NCBI GenBank assembly: GCA_038238115.1
Contig: JBBRYB010000077.1
Span: forward strand, 1-11,996
Direction: 5' to 3'
DNA: 11,996 nucleotides
From: JBBRYB01 sp038238115
Lineage (GTDB): Bacteria > Actinomycetota > Actinomycetes > Propionibacteriales > Nocardioidaceae
Below, piece after piece: positions 5,877-11,996 of this stretch. The translations under genes and the position numbers were made by a program. Below the pieces are notes generated by a model. The model was not told the origin of the DNA. It saw nothing but the letters and a program-made list of their open reading frames with translations, and did not search any database. Each line of letters begins with the position of its first letter. Position 1 is the stretch's first letter.

Positions 5877-5978
5877 ATGCCTCAGAAGCGCTGCCTTGCT
5901 GCCAGCAAGCGCCTTGGCGCTCCGCACCCTTGCCCTCGCTTCAAGCTCACTCGGTCTGCCTTTGCAGCGGCGCGTTGA
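5877..5978 (+). CDS. Possible 33-residue basic peptide, coupled to the lyase-like gene
   Basis: The ATG at 5877 lies 12 nt after the stop of the 150-residue gene, with AGGGA at 5863-5867 as a plausible ribosome binding site. The 33-codon product (MPQKRCLAASKRLG, APHPCPRFKLTRSAF, AAAR) has two Cys, two Ser, one Thr and nine Lys/Arg. Its TGA (5976-5978) overlaps a TTG (5975-5977) in the frame of the next gene. That is the same 4-nt overlap used at the next two gene junctions of the operon, and the best evidence that it is translated. It may serve only to deliver ribosomes to the lyase gene, or be a small substrate or partner peptide. No family is recognised and it could be chance. Confidence 0.35.
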   Translation: MPQKRCLAASKRLGAPHPCPRFKLTRSAFAAAR

Positions 5979-7165
5979 CCCGCTTCAGCGCGTCACTGTC
6001 GGCCGATGGGGTCACACCGCTCGTCCTCCGCCAGTTTCGGCTCAACCCGTCCTACGACGTCCGGCGCCTGGCCGAGCTTGGGCCGGACGAGAGAATGCGG
6101 CTGGGCGGGATCCGTTTCGACGCCTCCTACGACAGCGCCGTGCTGCCTCGTGATGTGGGCCTGTCTCTCAAGGTCGTCCCGTCTGCTACCGCGGCGTTGC
6201 TTTGGGGACTACGCGCGGGTGGGCTCCTTCCCAAAGCTGCCCAAACCGAGTTCCGGCATCACCCGGCGACGCTGCTTAGGCTAGTGCTCGACAGTGTCTT
6301 AGAAATCGAAGCGGACGGCATGTTCGTTTCCGGGGCAGCCGCCATCGACCTCATGGGCGTTCACCTTCCTCAGGTACGGCCAAGGAGCCGGCCGATTGTC
6401 CTCTCTATCGAGGCTTTGCGTTACGGTCAGACCCTGAACTGTTCCGACGGACCAACCCTGGCCCACCGACTGTATGGGTACCACCGAGCGCCCATCTCGC
6501 CCCGTTGGACGCGAAGGCTCGGTTCCTACTCCGACATCGAGGCGCACCTCGGTTTAGACGGCACGGGAGTCAGTCGACGAGCCTTTCACCAAGGCTGGCT
6601 GGCGGGCGTTGCCCCTGAAGCACCATCGTGGCTGATCTTGCGGCTCCGGCCCGGGCCGACAGGAGGGTCGCGCTTCAAGCTCTACGTGAGCCCCCGGCTG
6701 GAACACCTTGGCGTGGCCGTGCGTGCGGCCCTACCGATCCTCACCGAGCTGGAAGTGCCAGCGTTCAAAGTCGGCCGTGACCTTTCCGGCATCTTGCGGC
6801 CGGACAAGTTCGTCATCTACGCCGCGTCGCGCCGCCAGCTGCAAGACACGTGCACCGCACTGACTCCCGCGCTCGCAGGGTTGGAGGCACACGGCGTGCC
6901 GTTCACAGCGCCGATTGACCAAGCCGGGCTCGTCTCCTGGGGTATCGACCCTCCCGAATCGGAAAGCCTGTTGCTCTCTCAGCGGACCAGTTGGCGGCGC
7001 TGGCTCACCGAGCGCTTGGCAGTCGCCTTGCTCGTGGCCCGGCGTTCACGGACCTCGCCAGAGGCCCCCGAGCCCTGGCGCTTCGCCTTAGCCCGCCTAG
7101 CCTTGGACGGAGTCGACGCACGCACCTGGCTGCCGACAGGAGTGTCGTGGGTACCGGGTCCATGA
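5975..7165 (+). CDS. Lanthipeptide lyase-like protein with an unknown N-terminal half, 396 residues
   Basis: The C-terminal half (about 230-325) follows the pattern of phospho-Ser/Thr lyase domains of LanKC synthetases and HopA1-type proteins: FKLYVSP (234-240) like the WKIHVSA strand, VPAFKV (261-266) like the xPFKF segment with its conserved Lys, RPDKFVIYAA (275-284) like the RxxxGKFITIYP or RxDxxVLY stretch, then a helix and SWGIDPP. Such enzymes remove phosphate from phosphorylated Ser/Thr to give dehydroalanine or dehydrobutyrine. The downstream kinase-cyclase lacks a lyase, so this protein would complete it. Residues 1-225 are not recognised; LEIEADGMFVSG and IEALRYGQTLNCSD are distinctive. 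TTG 5975 is chosen because it overlaps the previous stop (TTGA); TTG 5930 is an in-frame alternative. The stop overlaps the synthetase ATG (ATGA). The lyase role rests on the fold pattern plus context. Confidence 0.58.
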   Translation: MTRFSASLSADGVTPLVLRQFRLNPSYDVRRLAELGPDERMRLGGIRFDASYDSAVLPRDVGLSLKVVPSATAALLWGLRAGGLLPKAAQTEFRHHPATLLRLVLDSVLEIEADGMFVSGAAAIDLMGVHLPQVRPRSRPIVLSIEALRYGQTLNCSDGPTLAHRLYGYHRAPISPRWTRRLGSYSDIEAHLGLDGTGVSRRAFHQGWLAGVAPEAPSWLILRLRPGPTGGSRFKLYVSPRLEHLGVAVRAALPILTELEVPAFKVGRDLSGILRPDKFVIYAASRRQLQDTCTALTPALAGLEAHGVPFTAPIDQAGLVSWGIDPPESESLLLSQRTSWRRWLTERLAVALLVARRSRTSPEAPEPWRFALARLALDGVDARTWLPTGVSWVPGP

Positions 7166-9498
7166 GGGTGACCGATCGACTGACGCTGCCCACGGACGCG
7201 GTTCTGAAGCCGGCGGACTCGCTCGACCCGCGGACCAAAGTGCGCCTCGGCCACAACCAGGGCGACTATGTGCTGACCCGACCGGGCTCACGGAACCGGA
7301 CGATTCTTATCGACGCGGAAGCTGCGCGCTTCCTGCTTGGGTTCCAGCGGCCGTGCACCCTGGCTGAGGGCCTGATCGACGTGTGCCGCACGAGTGGGGC
7401 GGAGCCCGACACCGTGCTCGCCGAGATCCTCCCGCTCGTCAGCCACCTAGTTAATCGCGGTTTGCTCGTTGTGGCCGACTCACCGGATGCTCGCGAGATC
7501 AGACCGACATTGACGAAAGCCCAGTCCTTCCATGGGTACCTGGTCATTGAGTGCGTTCACATCTTCCAGGACGTAGAGGTTTACCACGTGGTGAACGCCG
7601 CTGGGCGTTCCGCGGCCCTGAAAATCCTGCGGCAGACGTCGATGGTCGAGCGCGGCACCCCAAGCCGCCGAAGACTCGCCCAGGAGGTGTCCATCCTCAA
7701 CTACCTCGACGGCTTGCATGTGCCCAACGTGTTGGCCTACGACGCGGAGGCGCAACCTGGGTTCCTGGTGACCTCGTGGTGCGCTGGCCGTGATCTGAGC
7801 ACCCACGCACAGGTGGTTCGGGGTGGAATGTCGTCGACGAGCCAGAACGCGGCGGCGGCCTTGTGTATCAGCGTTCTGCAGGCGTACGCCGATCTCCACG
7901 AGGCCTCGATCTTGCACGGTGACGTCCATCCGGGCAACATCATTATCGGGCCCGCCGGCGAGGTCAACTTGCTGGACTTTGGGTTCGGATCGTCGTCGTT
8001 GCCCGGGCCAATGCTCCCTAGTTTTGGGCGTGGCGGCTTGGCCCAGTACGTCGAACCGGAATACTGCCGGGCGCTTGCCCTGGGTGCGGCGTCGCCACCC
8101 GTCACCCAAGCTTCCGAGCAGTTCGCACTCGCTGCGTTGTGCTTCCAACTTCTCACGGGAGCCCACCACGTGCGATTCGGCCTTCAGCACGAGGTGTGGC
8201 TCAGCCAGGTGCTGACTGAGCCGCCCCGCTCTTTCGCTAGTTGCGGCACCCCTGCGTGGCCAAAAGTCGAGAAGGTCTTGGGTCGAGCTTTGAGCAAGCA
8301 GTCGAGGGAACGGTTCCCGACGACGCGCGAGTTCGCCCGGCAACTCGGGCAGGCGGCGAAGTCAACCGGTAATCGACATGGAAATCCGGCCGAGTTGGGG
8401 CGTTTCGTTGATCAAATGATGCGGCGGTTGACGCCAAACCGACGAGGGCTGCCGACACATATTGTCCGGGAGTCCGGCTCAGCTGTTCATTCAGGTGCGG
8501 CCGGAGTCGCGTACTTCTTCTACCACTTGGCCTGCCTGAACGACGCCCCTGCACTACTTGCGACCGCAGACCTGTGGTCGTCGTACGCTCGTGCTCACAT
8601 GACGACGAGTGGTGCGTCGCTCTTCCACGGGCAGGCTGGAGTGAACACCGTCGATGCTCTGATCAGGCTGGCCGCGGGTGATCGGGCCGCCGTCGACGCC
8701 GCAACGCTAGAGAGTGCCAGCGACGGGCCTTCCGAAAGCCCGGAGGACCTCCTCACAGGTCGTGCGGGCCTGTTGCTCGGGTATGCCGCGATCCTGGATG
8801 CACAGGCGGCCGGGCTGGACTGGACGCCGGTGGGTACCGTTGGCCTTGCCGCGACCGGCGATCGCATCGCCGTTGGTGTCGGCGTCACATCCCCTGGTGG
8901 CCAAGTTGAAGGTCACGGCCTCGGGCACGGCCGCGCTGGGTTGGCTTATGCCGCCTTGCGGTGGTTTGAGTCAAGCGGCCACGAGCCCATTTGGTTACAG
9001 GAGGAGCTCGATATCCTCTCAGGGGCGGTTCGTCCGGGGGACGGCCGCCGATCGCGGCGCTCCGTCAATGATCCGCTGGGCGGCTTGGGAGCCGCGGCCG
9101 CCCACAACAGCTGGTGTCGCGGCCTGGCCGGCCAGGTGCTCCTGTGGAATCTGGCCGCTCGATGTTTTCCCGGCAATTCCTTCGACGCGCTGGCCGACGC
9201 GTCTGCGGAGCGATTGTGGCGCGACCGTGATGCCGCCGGGGTCGGCGGCAGTTTGTGCTGCGGCTACGCCGGGCAGGTCTACGCGATGCTGGCGCAGCTA
9301 CGCCGGACCGGTCAGAGTCGCTGGCTCGCCCGCGCTGAGGGCCTGGGGGAGCGCGCAGTCAACGCCGCGCCGCGCGTGCGGAGCCAGGTCGGCCTGTTCT
9401 CGGGTCAGCTCGGCATAGCTCTCATGACGGCCGACATCGGACAGCACGACTTCGCAGCCTTCCCCCTGGTGGAAGGCGAGTCCTGGCGCCCCGGATGA
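7162..9498 (+). CDS. RRE-kinase-LanC lanthipeptide synthetase-like fusion, 778 residues
   Basis: Three domains are visible. Residues about 28-105 look like a PqqD-type winged helix (RiPP recognition element): LIDAEAARFLLGF, CTLAEGLIDVC, LVSHLVNRGLLVV. Residues about 124-400 form a Ser/Thr kinase: AALKIL (Lys154), a likely alpha-C Glu175, HGDVHPGNI (catalytic Asp254, Asn259) and LDFGF (Asp272). Residues about 440-760 form a LanC cyclase: VHSGAAGVAYFF, LFHGQAG, LLTGRAG, GLGHGRAGLAYAAL (His589), SWCRG (Cys652) and LCCGYAG (Cys699, Cys700). It would bind the precursor leader, phosphorylate Ser/Thr and later close thioether rings. In class III/IV synthetases a lyase domain precedes the kinase; here an RRE takes that place and the lyase-like protein is the coupled upstream gene. 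The zinc motif is CCG instead of the usual CHG, as known from ProcM. ATG 7162 overlaps the upstream stop (ATGA); the frame opens earlier, but that stretch is antiparallel shadow. Confidence 0.85.
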   Translation: MRVTDRLTLPTDAVLKPADSLDPRTKVRLGHNQGDYVLTRPGSRNRTILIDAEAARFLLGFQRPCTLAEGLIDVCRTSGAEPDTVLAEILPLVSHLVNRGLLVVADSPDAREIRPTLTKAQSFHGYLVIECVHIFQDVEVYHVVNAAGRSAALKILRQTSMVERGTPSRRRLAQEVSILNYLDGLHVPNVLAYDAEAQPGFLVTSWCAGRDLSTHAQVVRGGMSSTSQNAAAALCISVLQAYADLHEASILHGDVHPGNIIIGPAGEVNLLDFGFGSSSLPGPMLPSFGRGGLAQYVEPEYCRALALGAASPPVTQASEQFALAALCFQLLTGAHHVRFGLQHEVWLSQVLTEPPRSFASCGTPAWPKVEKVLGRALSKQSRERFPTTREFARQLGQAAKSTGNRHGNPAELGRFVDQMMRRLTPNRRGLPTHIVRESGSAVHSGAAGVAYFFYHLACLNDAPALLATADLWSSYARAHMTTSGASLFHGQAGVNTVDALIRLAAGDRAAVDAATLESASDGPSESPEDLLTGRAGLLLGYAAILDAQAAGLDWTPVGTVGLAATGDRIAVGVGVTSPGGQVEGHGLGHGRAGLAYAALRWFESSGHEPIWLQEELDILSGAVRPGDGRRSRRSVNDPLGGLGAAAAHNSWCRGLAGQVLLWNLAARCFPGNSFDALADASAERLWRDRDAAGVGGSLCCGYAGQVYAMLAQLRRTGQSRWLARAEGLGERAVNAAPRVRSQVGLFSGQLGIALMTADIGQHDFAAFPLVEGESWRPG

Positions 9499-10697
9499 GT
9501 GTCAAGCCACGAGTCTTGCTCTCATTGCTGCAGCTCCCGCACGACCCGGCCAGCGGTGGAGCACGCACTATGTCCAGCATTGCCGAGATGCTGGCTAATG
9601 CCGGGTTCCCCGTCCGTGGTCTCGCCACGACTCTGTCCGAGGCCGCCGCATCAGTCGACCAGGAAAGGTCGATGGCCGCGTACGAACAGGTGGACCGCGC
9701 CGTCCACCCTGGCTCGGATGCCATAGTCATACGTTGCCGACGCCGAGGGGTCGACTACGTCCTGCAAGACGTCGGAGATTGCCACGCGGCCGCATGGGAT
9801 ACGCACCATGGACGCGCGTACCGGATGCTGTTCCAAAACGAGCTCGATCGGTTCCCGCCCGACATCCTGCTGACGTTCGGCGCCGAGCCATACGACATCG
9901 ACCGCCGTCGGGCTGCTCAGGCGGTGGGGGCGCGGGTCGTCTTCGGGTTGTTCACGACCGGCTACCTGTCGCGCGGGGTGGGCCCTCACATCGACGCGGT
10001 GATGACGCCGAGCGTGTTCATCGCCTCGCTTTTCCGGGATCGCTGGGGGTTGGACGGAACGCCTCTGCCAACTCCAATTCAGCTCGAGGACGTGCTGCAC
10101 CCATCGCGCCAACCCGAACGCGTGACCATGGTGAACCCTTCGGTCGGCAAAGGGGTGGTTCTCATGGCCAGGCTGGCCGCGATGCTGCACGACGAGCATC
10201 CGGAGATACCGCTTGAGGTCGTCGCCTCCCGTGCGACGGGCTCCCTGTTGGTGCAGGCCGGCTTCGCCGCGGGAGTCGATCTGCGTGTTCACCGAAACCT
10301 CTTCTTTCGGAGAATCGTGTCCATGCCGCGCGACGTATACAGGTATACGCGAGTGCTCTTGGTGCCGTCCGTCGCTCAGGAAGCGTCAGCGCGCGTGGTG
10401 GCTGAGGCGCTTCTCAACGGCATCCCCGTCATAGCGAGCGACGTGGGAGGTTTGCCAGAGAACGTGGGGTCAGGTGGCACCGTGCTGCCGCTTCCCTCCG
10501 GCCTTACCGTGGACAGCAGACGACCACCCACGCAAGAGGAGGTGCGTCCGTGGGTCGAGGCGGTCGTTGGCCTGTTCACCCCCAGCTCAAGATATGAAGA
10601 AGCGTGTGGCGCAGCACTTTCCGCCGGGAACTACTTTCAGCCGGACCTGGTGGCCAAGCAATATGTCGAGTTCTTTCACCGAGTCGCGACGAACTAG
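9495..10697 (+). CDS. GT4-family glycosyltransferase, 400 residues
   Basis: This is a GT-B fold glycosyltransferase. The N-terminal domain carries the glycine-rich loop of acceptor/donor binding (DPASGGARTMSSIAEMLANA, 17-36). The C-terminal domain has LLVPSVAQEASARVVAEALL and NGIPVIASDVGGLPENVG, with the E-x7-E pair Glu296 and Glu304 typical of family 4 enzymes that use nucleotide sugars. Length is normal and no membrane segment is seen, so it acts in the cytoplasm. ATG 9495 overlaps the stop of the synthetase gene (ATGA), tying it to the RiPP operon; it probably glycosylates the peptide product. Glycosylated class III (NAI-112) and class V (cacaoidin) lanthipeptides are known precedents. Sugar and acceptor residue cannot be told. 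Its TAG shares CTAG with the stop of the convergent hydroxylase gene. Confidence 0.85.
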   Translation: MSVKPRVLLSLLQLPHDPASGGARTMSSIAEMLANAGFPVRGLATTLSEAAASVDQERSMAAYEQVDRAVHPGSDAIVIRCRRRGVDYVLQDVGDCHAAAWDTHHGRAYRMLFQNELDRFPPDILLTFGAEPYDIDRRRAAQAVGARVVFGLFTTGYLSRGVGPHIDAVMTPSVFIASLFRDRWGLDGTPLPTPIQLEDVLHPSRQPERVTMVNPSVGKGVVLMARLAAMLHDEHPEIPLEVVASRATGSLLVQAGFAAGVDLRVHRNLFFRRIVSMPRDVYRYTRVLLVPSVAQEASARVVAEALLNGIPVIASDVGGLPENVGSGGTVLPLPSGLTVDSRRPPTQEEVRPWVEAVVGLFTPSSRYEEACGAALSAGNYFQPDLVAKQYVEFFHRVATN

Positions 10698-11437
10698 CGG
10701 TACGAATCGACCCGCGCTTGCTCGCTCAGAGCCCAATAACGGCCGAGGCTCTGGGCATGACGGACTGCGTACCGCTGAAGCCCTGCAAGCATCTCCACTT
10801 CGTGCGGCATCAGCTCCGGATGCCACATGTCCACGACGAAGACGACCCGGTCTTCGGCCGTCTGATTCCAGGCCTCGTGCTCGAACGAGTCGTCGAACAC
10901 CAGGCACCGACCCTCCACCCAGGGCCGTTCGACGCCGTCGACTCGAATCGCACAGTCCCCCTGTGGGACGTGAAGGGGCAAATGACAACGCAATCGCATG
11001 TTGGTCGGGCCGCGATGGGCAGCGATTCGGGTCCCGGGCCGCATCCGCGAGACGTAGATCGCCCCGCACAGGCTTCGCACAGTGGGGTGGCTCCTGATCA
11101 CTCGCGTCGCGGTCGGACACCTGTCGCAGACGCTTAGGTTCTTGAAGCCGAGCTCGTAAAACATGGCGACGTCCCAGCTGCCGCTGCGCGAGATAGGTTC
11201 GCTCTCACGATGGAAGGCAGATCCGGGCAGGGCGTCAACCTCGGTTCGGATGGCATCGTACGCCCCCTCCAGTTCCGCCACGATCCCGAGCGGCCGCGAG
11301 TCGTGCCAGGGCTTTGAGGTCAGCCCTGGGTAGTAACTCATCTGCGGCGATCGCACGTTATGAACAAACGACGCGAGGTAGCTCTCCAATCTGTTCGCAG
11401 GGAGCCTCGCCGAGCCATCGCCATCGGGCAGTTGCAT
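10694..11437 (-). CDS. Aspartyl/asparaginyl beta-hydroxylase family dioxygenase
   Basis: This is an iron(II)/2-oxoglutarate dioxygenase of the aspartyl/asparaginyl beta-hydroxylase family. Visible motifs (numbered from ATG 11437) are AAHRGPTNMRLRCHLPL (iron ligand His141, Arg150), WVEGRCLVFDDSFEHEAWN (iron ligand His187), DRVVFVVDMWHP (Arg197, a likely 2-oxoglutarate ligand) and an N-terminal YYPGLTSKPWHD. These enzymes use two His iron ligands, as here. A beta-hydroxylated Asp or Asn in the RiPP product is the obvious proposal; the candidate precursor has Asp65, Asp66 and Asp71 by its core-like block. The gene is convergent with the glycosyltransferase, and their stops overlap (CTAG at 10694-10697). 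Start choice is uncertain: ATG 11437 has GGAG only at long spacing, and Met33 just before YYPGL is an alternative. An ISL3-type remnant begins about 20 nt upstream, so its native promoter may be displaced. Confidence 0.83.
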   Translation of the reverse strand: MQLPDGDGSARLPANRLESYLASFVHNVRSPQMSYYPGLTSKPWHDSRPLGIVAELEGAYDAIRTEVDALPGSAFHRESEPISRSGSWDVAMFYELGFKNLSVCDRCPTATRVIRSHPTVRSLCGAIYVSRMRPGTRIAAHRGPTNMRLRCHLPLHVPQGDCAIRVDGVERPWVEGRCLVFDDSFEHEAWNQTAEDRVVFVVDMWHPELMPHEVEMLAGLQRYAVRHAQSLGRYWALSEQARVDSYR

Positions 11438-11457
11438 GCGACCGTTCTACTCCGTAT

Positions 11458-11996
11458 GGGGCTCTCCGACTTTCGGCGGGGTGACCTCGTCATGCCGCGG
11501 TCTGTCGCTGTCGGGTGACGGCGACGTGGACCATGATGCGCCTTTGGTAGTTGTCCATGTTGGTGAACCCGCAGGCAACGCGTCTTGTCTGTTTGATGAT
11601 TCGGTTGAACCCTTCGGTGCGGGCGTTGGCACCTGCTCGGTCAGGGCGACCAGGATGGCTGGCCACCAGGTGTCGATGGTGCGGGCGAGCCGGGTCGCCT
11701 CGGGCAGGTGGGCGTCGGCGGCGGCGTTGTAGAAGTCGTAGAGCCGGCGGCGGATCCAGTGTGCTTCGGACTCGCCGGGCAGCATCCGGAGCGGTTCCTT
11801 GACGGCCCACGCGGCGGCGATCTCCTTGGTCGGGTCTTCGGTCTGGAAGGTTCTTTCGAGCCGCGTCCACTGTCTCTGGCTGAGGTGGTCGGCGCCGGTG
11901 AGCAGCATCCGCCGGTTGACCCAGACCTGTTCGCGGGTGGTGCCTCGTCGGCCGAGCTGCTCGCGGGTGACGCGTTGCCGGACGTCGGTGACCATC
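11458..11996 (-). mobile_element. ISL3-family insertion sequence, partial at right edge
   Basis: The 3' part of an ISL3-type transposase gene runs off the right edge. The sequence GGGGCTCTCCGACTTTCGGC at 11458-11477, just beyond the transposase stop, resembles the GGCTCT-type terminal repeats of this family and is my estimate of the element's inner end. The other end lies outside the window, so the inverted repeat and target duplication cannot be checked here. It ends about 20 nt upstream of the hydroxylase gene start. Confidence 0.5.
11490..11996 (-). pseudogene. ISL3-family transposase, C-terminal part with frameshift
   Basis: The frame entering from the right edge reads VTREQLGRRG, NRRMLLTGADHLSQRQWTRL, AWAVKEPLRMLPGE and LPEATRLARTIDTWWPAIL, which is the DDE domain and C-terminal region of ISL3-family transposases. 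Near 11630 the match moves to another frame: NARTEGFNRIIKQTRRVACG, then FTNMDNYQRRIMVH, ending at TGA 11490. A one-base indel there separates the catalytic Glu motif (TEGFNR) from the rest. In the original frame the protein would continue as unrelated sequence to 11447. The gene's 5' part lies outside the window. It is probably inactive unless the shift is a sequencing error. Confidence 0.8.

Noticed and set aside
5454..5927. Long minus-strand frame of 157 codons opposite the first operon gene
   Set aside because: It is the antisense shadow of the 5412-5864 gene and has no recognisable motif or ribosome binding site; the plus-strand frame fits operon layout and coding bias.
5930..5974. Longer N-terminus for the lyase-like protein from TTG 5930
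   Set aside because: No ribosome binding site, Cys-rich and atypical residues, while TTG 5975 sits in a 4-nt overlap like the other junctions. Not excluded.
6991..7161. Longer N-terminus for the synthetase from the earlier in-frame start at 6991
   Set aside because: That stretch overlaps the lyase-like gene and translates to Arg/Ala-rich sequence; ATG 7162 with ATGA overlap is the natural start.
5975..7165. LanB-type lantibiotic dehydratase (full length or SpaB_C domain)
   Set aside because: Length and motifs do not fit the 800-1000-residue dehydratase or its elimination domain; the FKLYVSP / VPAFKV / KFVIYAA pattern fits kinase-linked lyases better.
7480..8343. Minus-strand frame of 287 codons opposite the kinase domain
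   Set aside because: Antisense shadow; the plus strand carries clear kinase motifs with domain continuity.
1..11996. tRNA, rRNA, integrase att sites and riboswitches
   Set aside because: I saw no cloverleaf, rRNA-like stretch, integrase gene or recognisable riboswitch core on either strand; mobility signals are limited to the three IS remnants.

Overview
The window is high-GC DNA with strong G/C at codon third positions and frequent GTG/TTG starts. The IS6, IS110 and ISL3 relatives look actinobacterial, so the source is most likely an actinomycete; the genus cannot be told. It is an accessory, IS-scarred region: remnants of several older loci lie side by side, followed by one compact and apparently intact biosynthetic operon.

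Left part (1-5.3 kb). The window opens in the 3' end of an arginase-family gene, followed by a ribokinase-like (PfkB) gene broken by single-base deletions. A complete IS6-family element (1131-1918, near-perfect 24-bp inverted repeats, no target duplication) carries a decayed transposase. It separates two minus-strand gene fragments (974-1130 and 1919-1996). To its right a minus-strand set reads, in transcription order: the tail of an unknown protein (4495-4361), a zinc metalloprotease with seven FG-GAP-like repeats of exactly 56 residues (4364-2472), a HEAT-repeat protein (2462-2007) and the IS6-truncated start of another gene (1996-1919). Upstream of this set is an IS110 transposase fragment that has cut off a LanC-like lanthionine cyclase gene (5278-4961).

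Right part (5.35-11.45 kb). A plus-strand operon looks like a lanthipeptide-type RiPP pathway. It has a promoter with a 9-bp palindrome over its -10; a 150-residue Cys/Thr/Ser-bearing protein that may be the precursor; a 33-residue reading frame of unknown status; a 396-residue protein whose C-terminal half resembles phospho-Ser/Thr lyases (LanKC lyase domain / HopA1 type); a 778-residue fusion of a PqqD-like RiPP recognition element, a Ser/Thr kinase and a LanC cyclase with a Cys-Cys-Gly zinc motif; and a GT4 glycosyltransferase. From the 33-residue frame onward each gene overlaps the next by 4 nt (TTGA, ATGA, ATGA). A convergent aspartyl/asparaginyl beta-hydroxylase gene overlaps the glycosyltransferase stop codon (shared CTAG). 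A frameshifted ISL3-family transposase runs off the right edge and ends close upstream of the hydroxylase gene.

Inferred pathway: the RRE binds the precursor leader, the kinase phosphorylates core Ser/Thr, the separate lyase eliminates phosphate, the LanC domain forms (methyl)lanthionine rings, and the glycosyltransferase and hydroxylase may decorate the product. The notable points are the lyase being separate from an RRE-kinase-cyclase fusion, the unusual candidate precursor, and the pairing with glycosyl and beta-hydroxyl tailoring. All functions come from reading motifs by eye; no database search was made.
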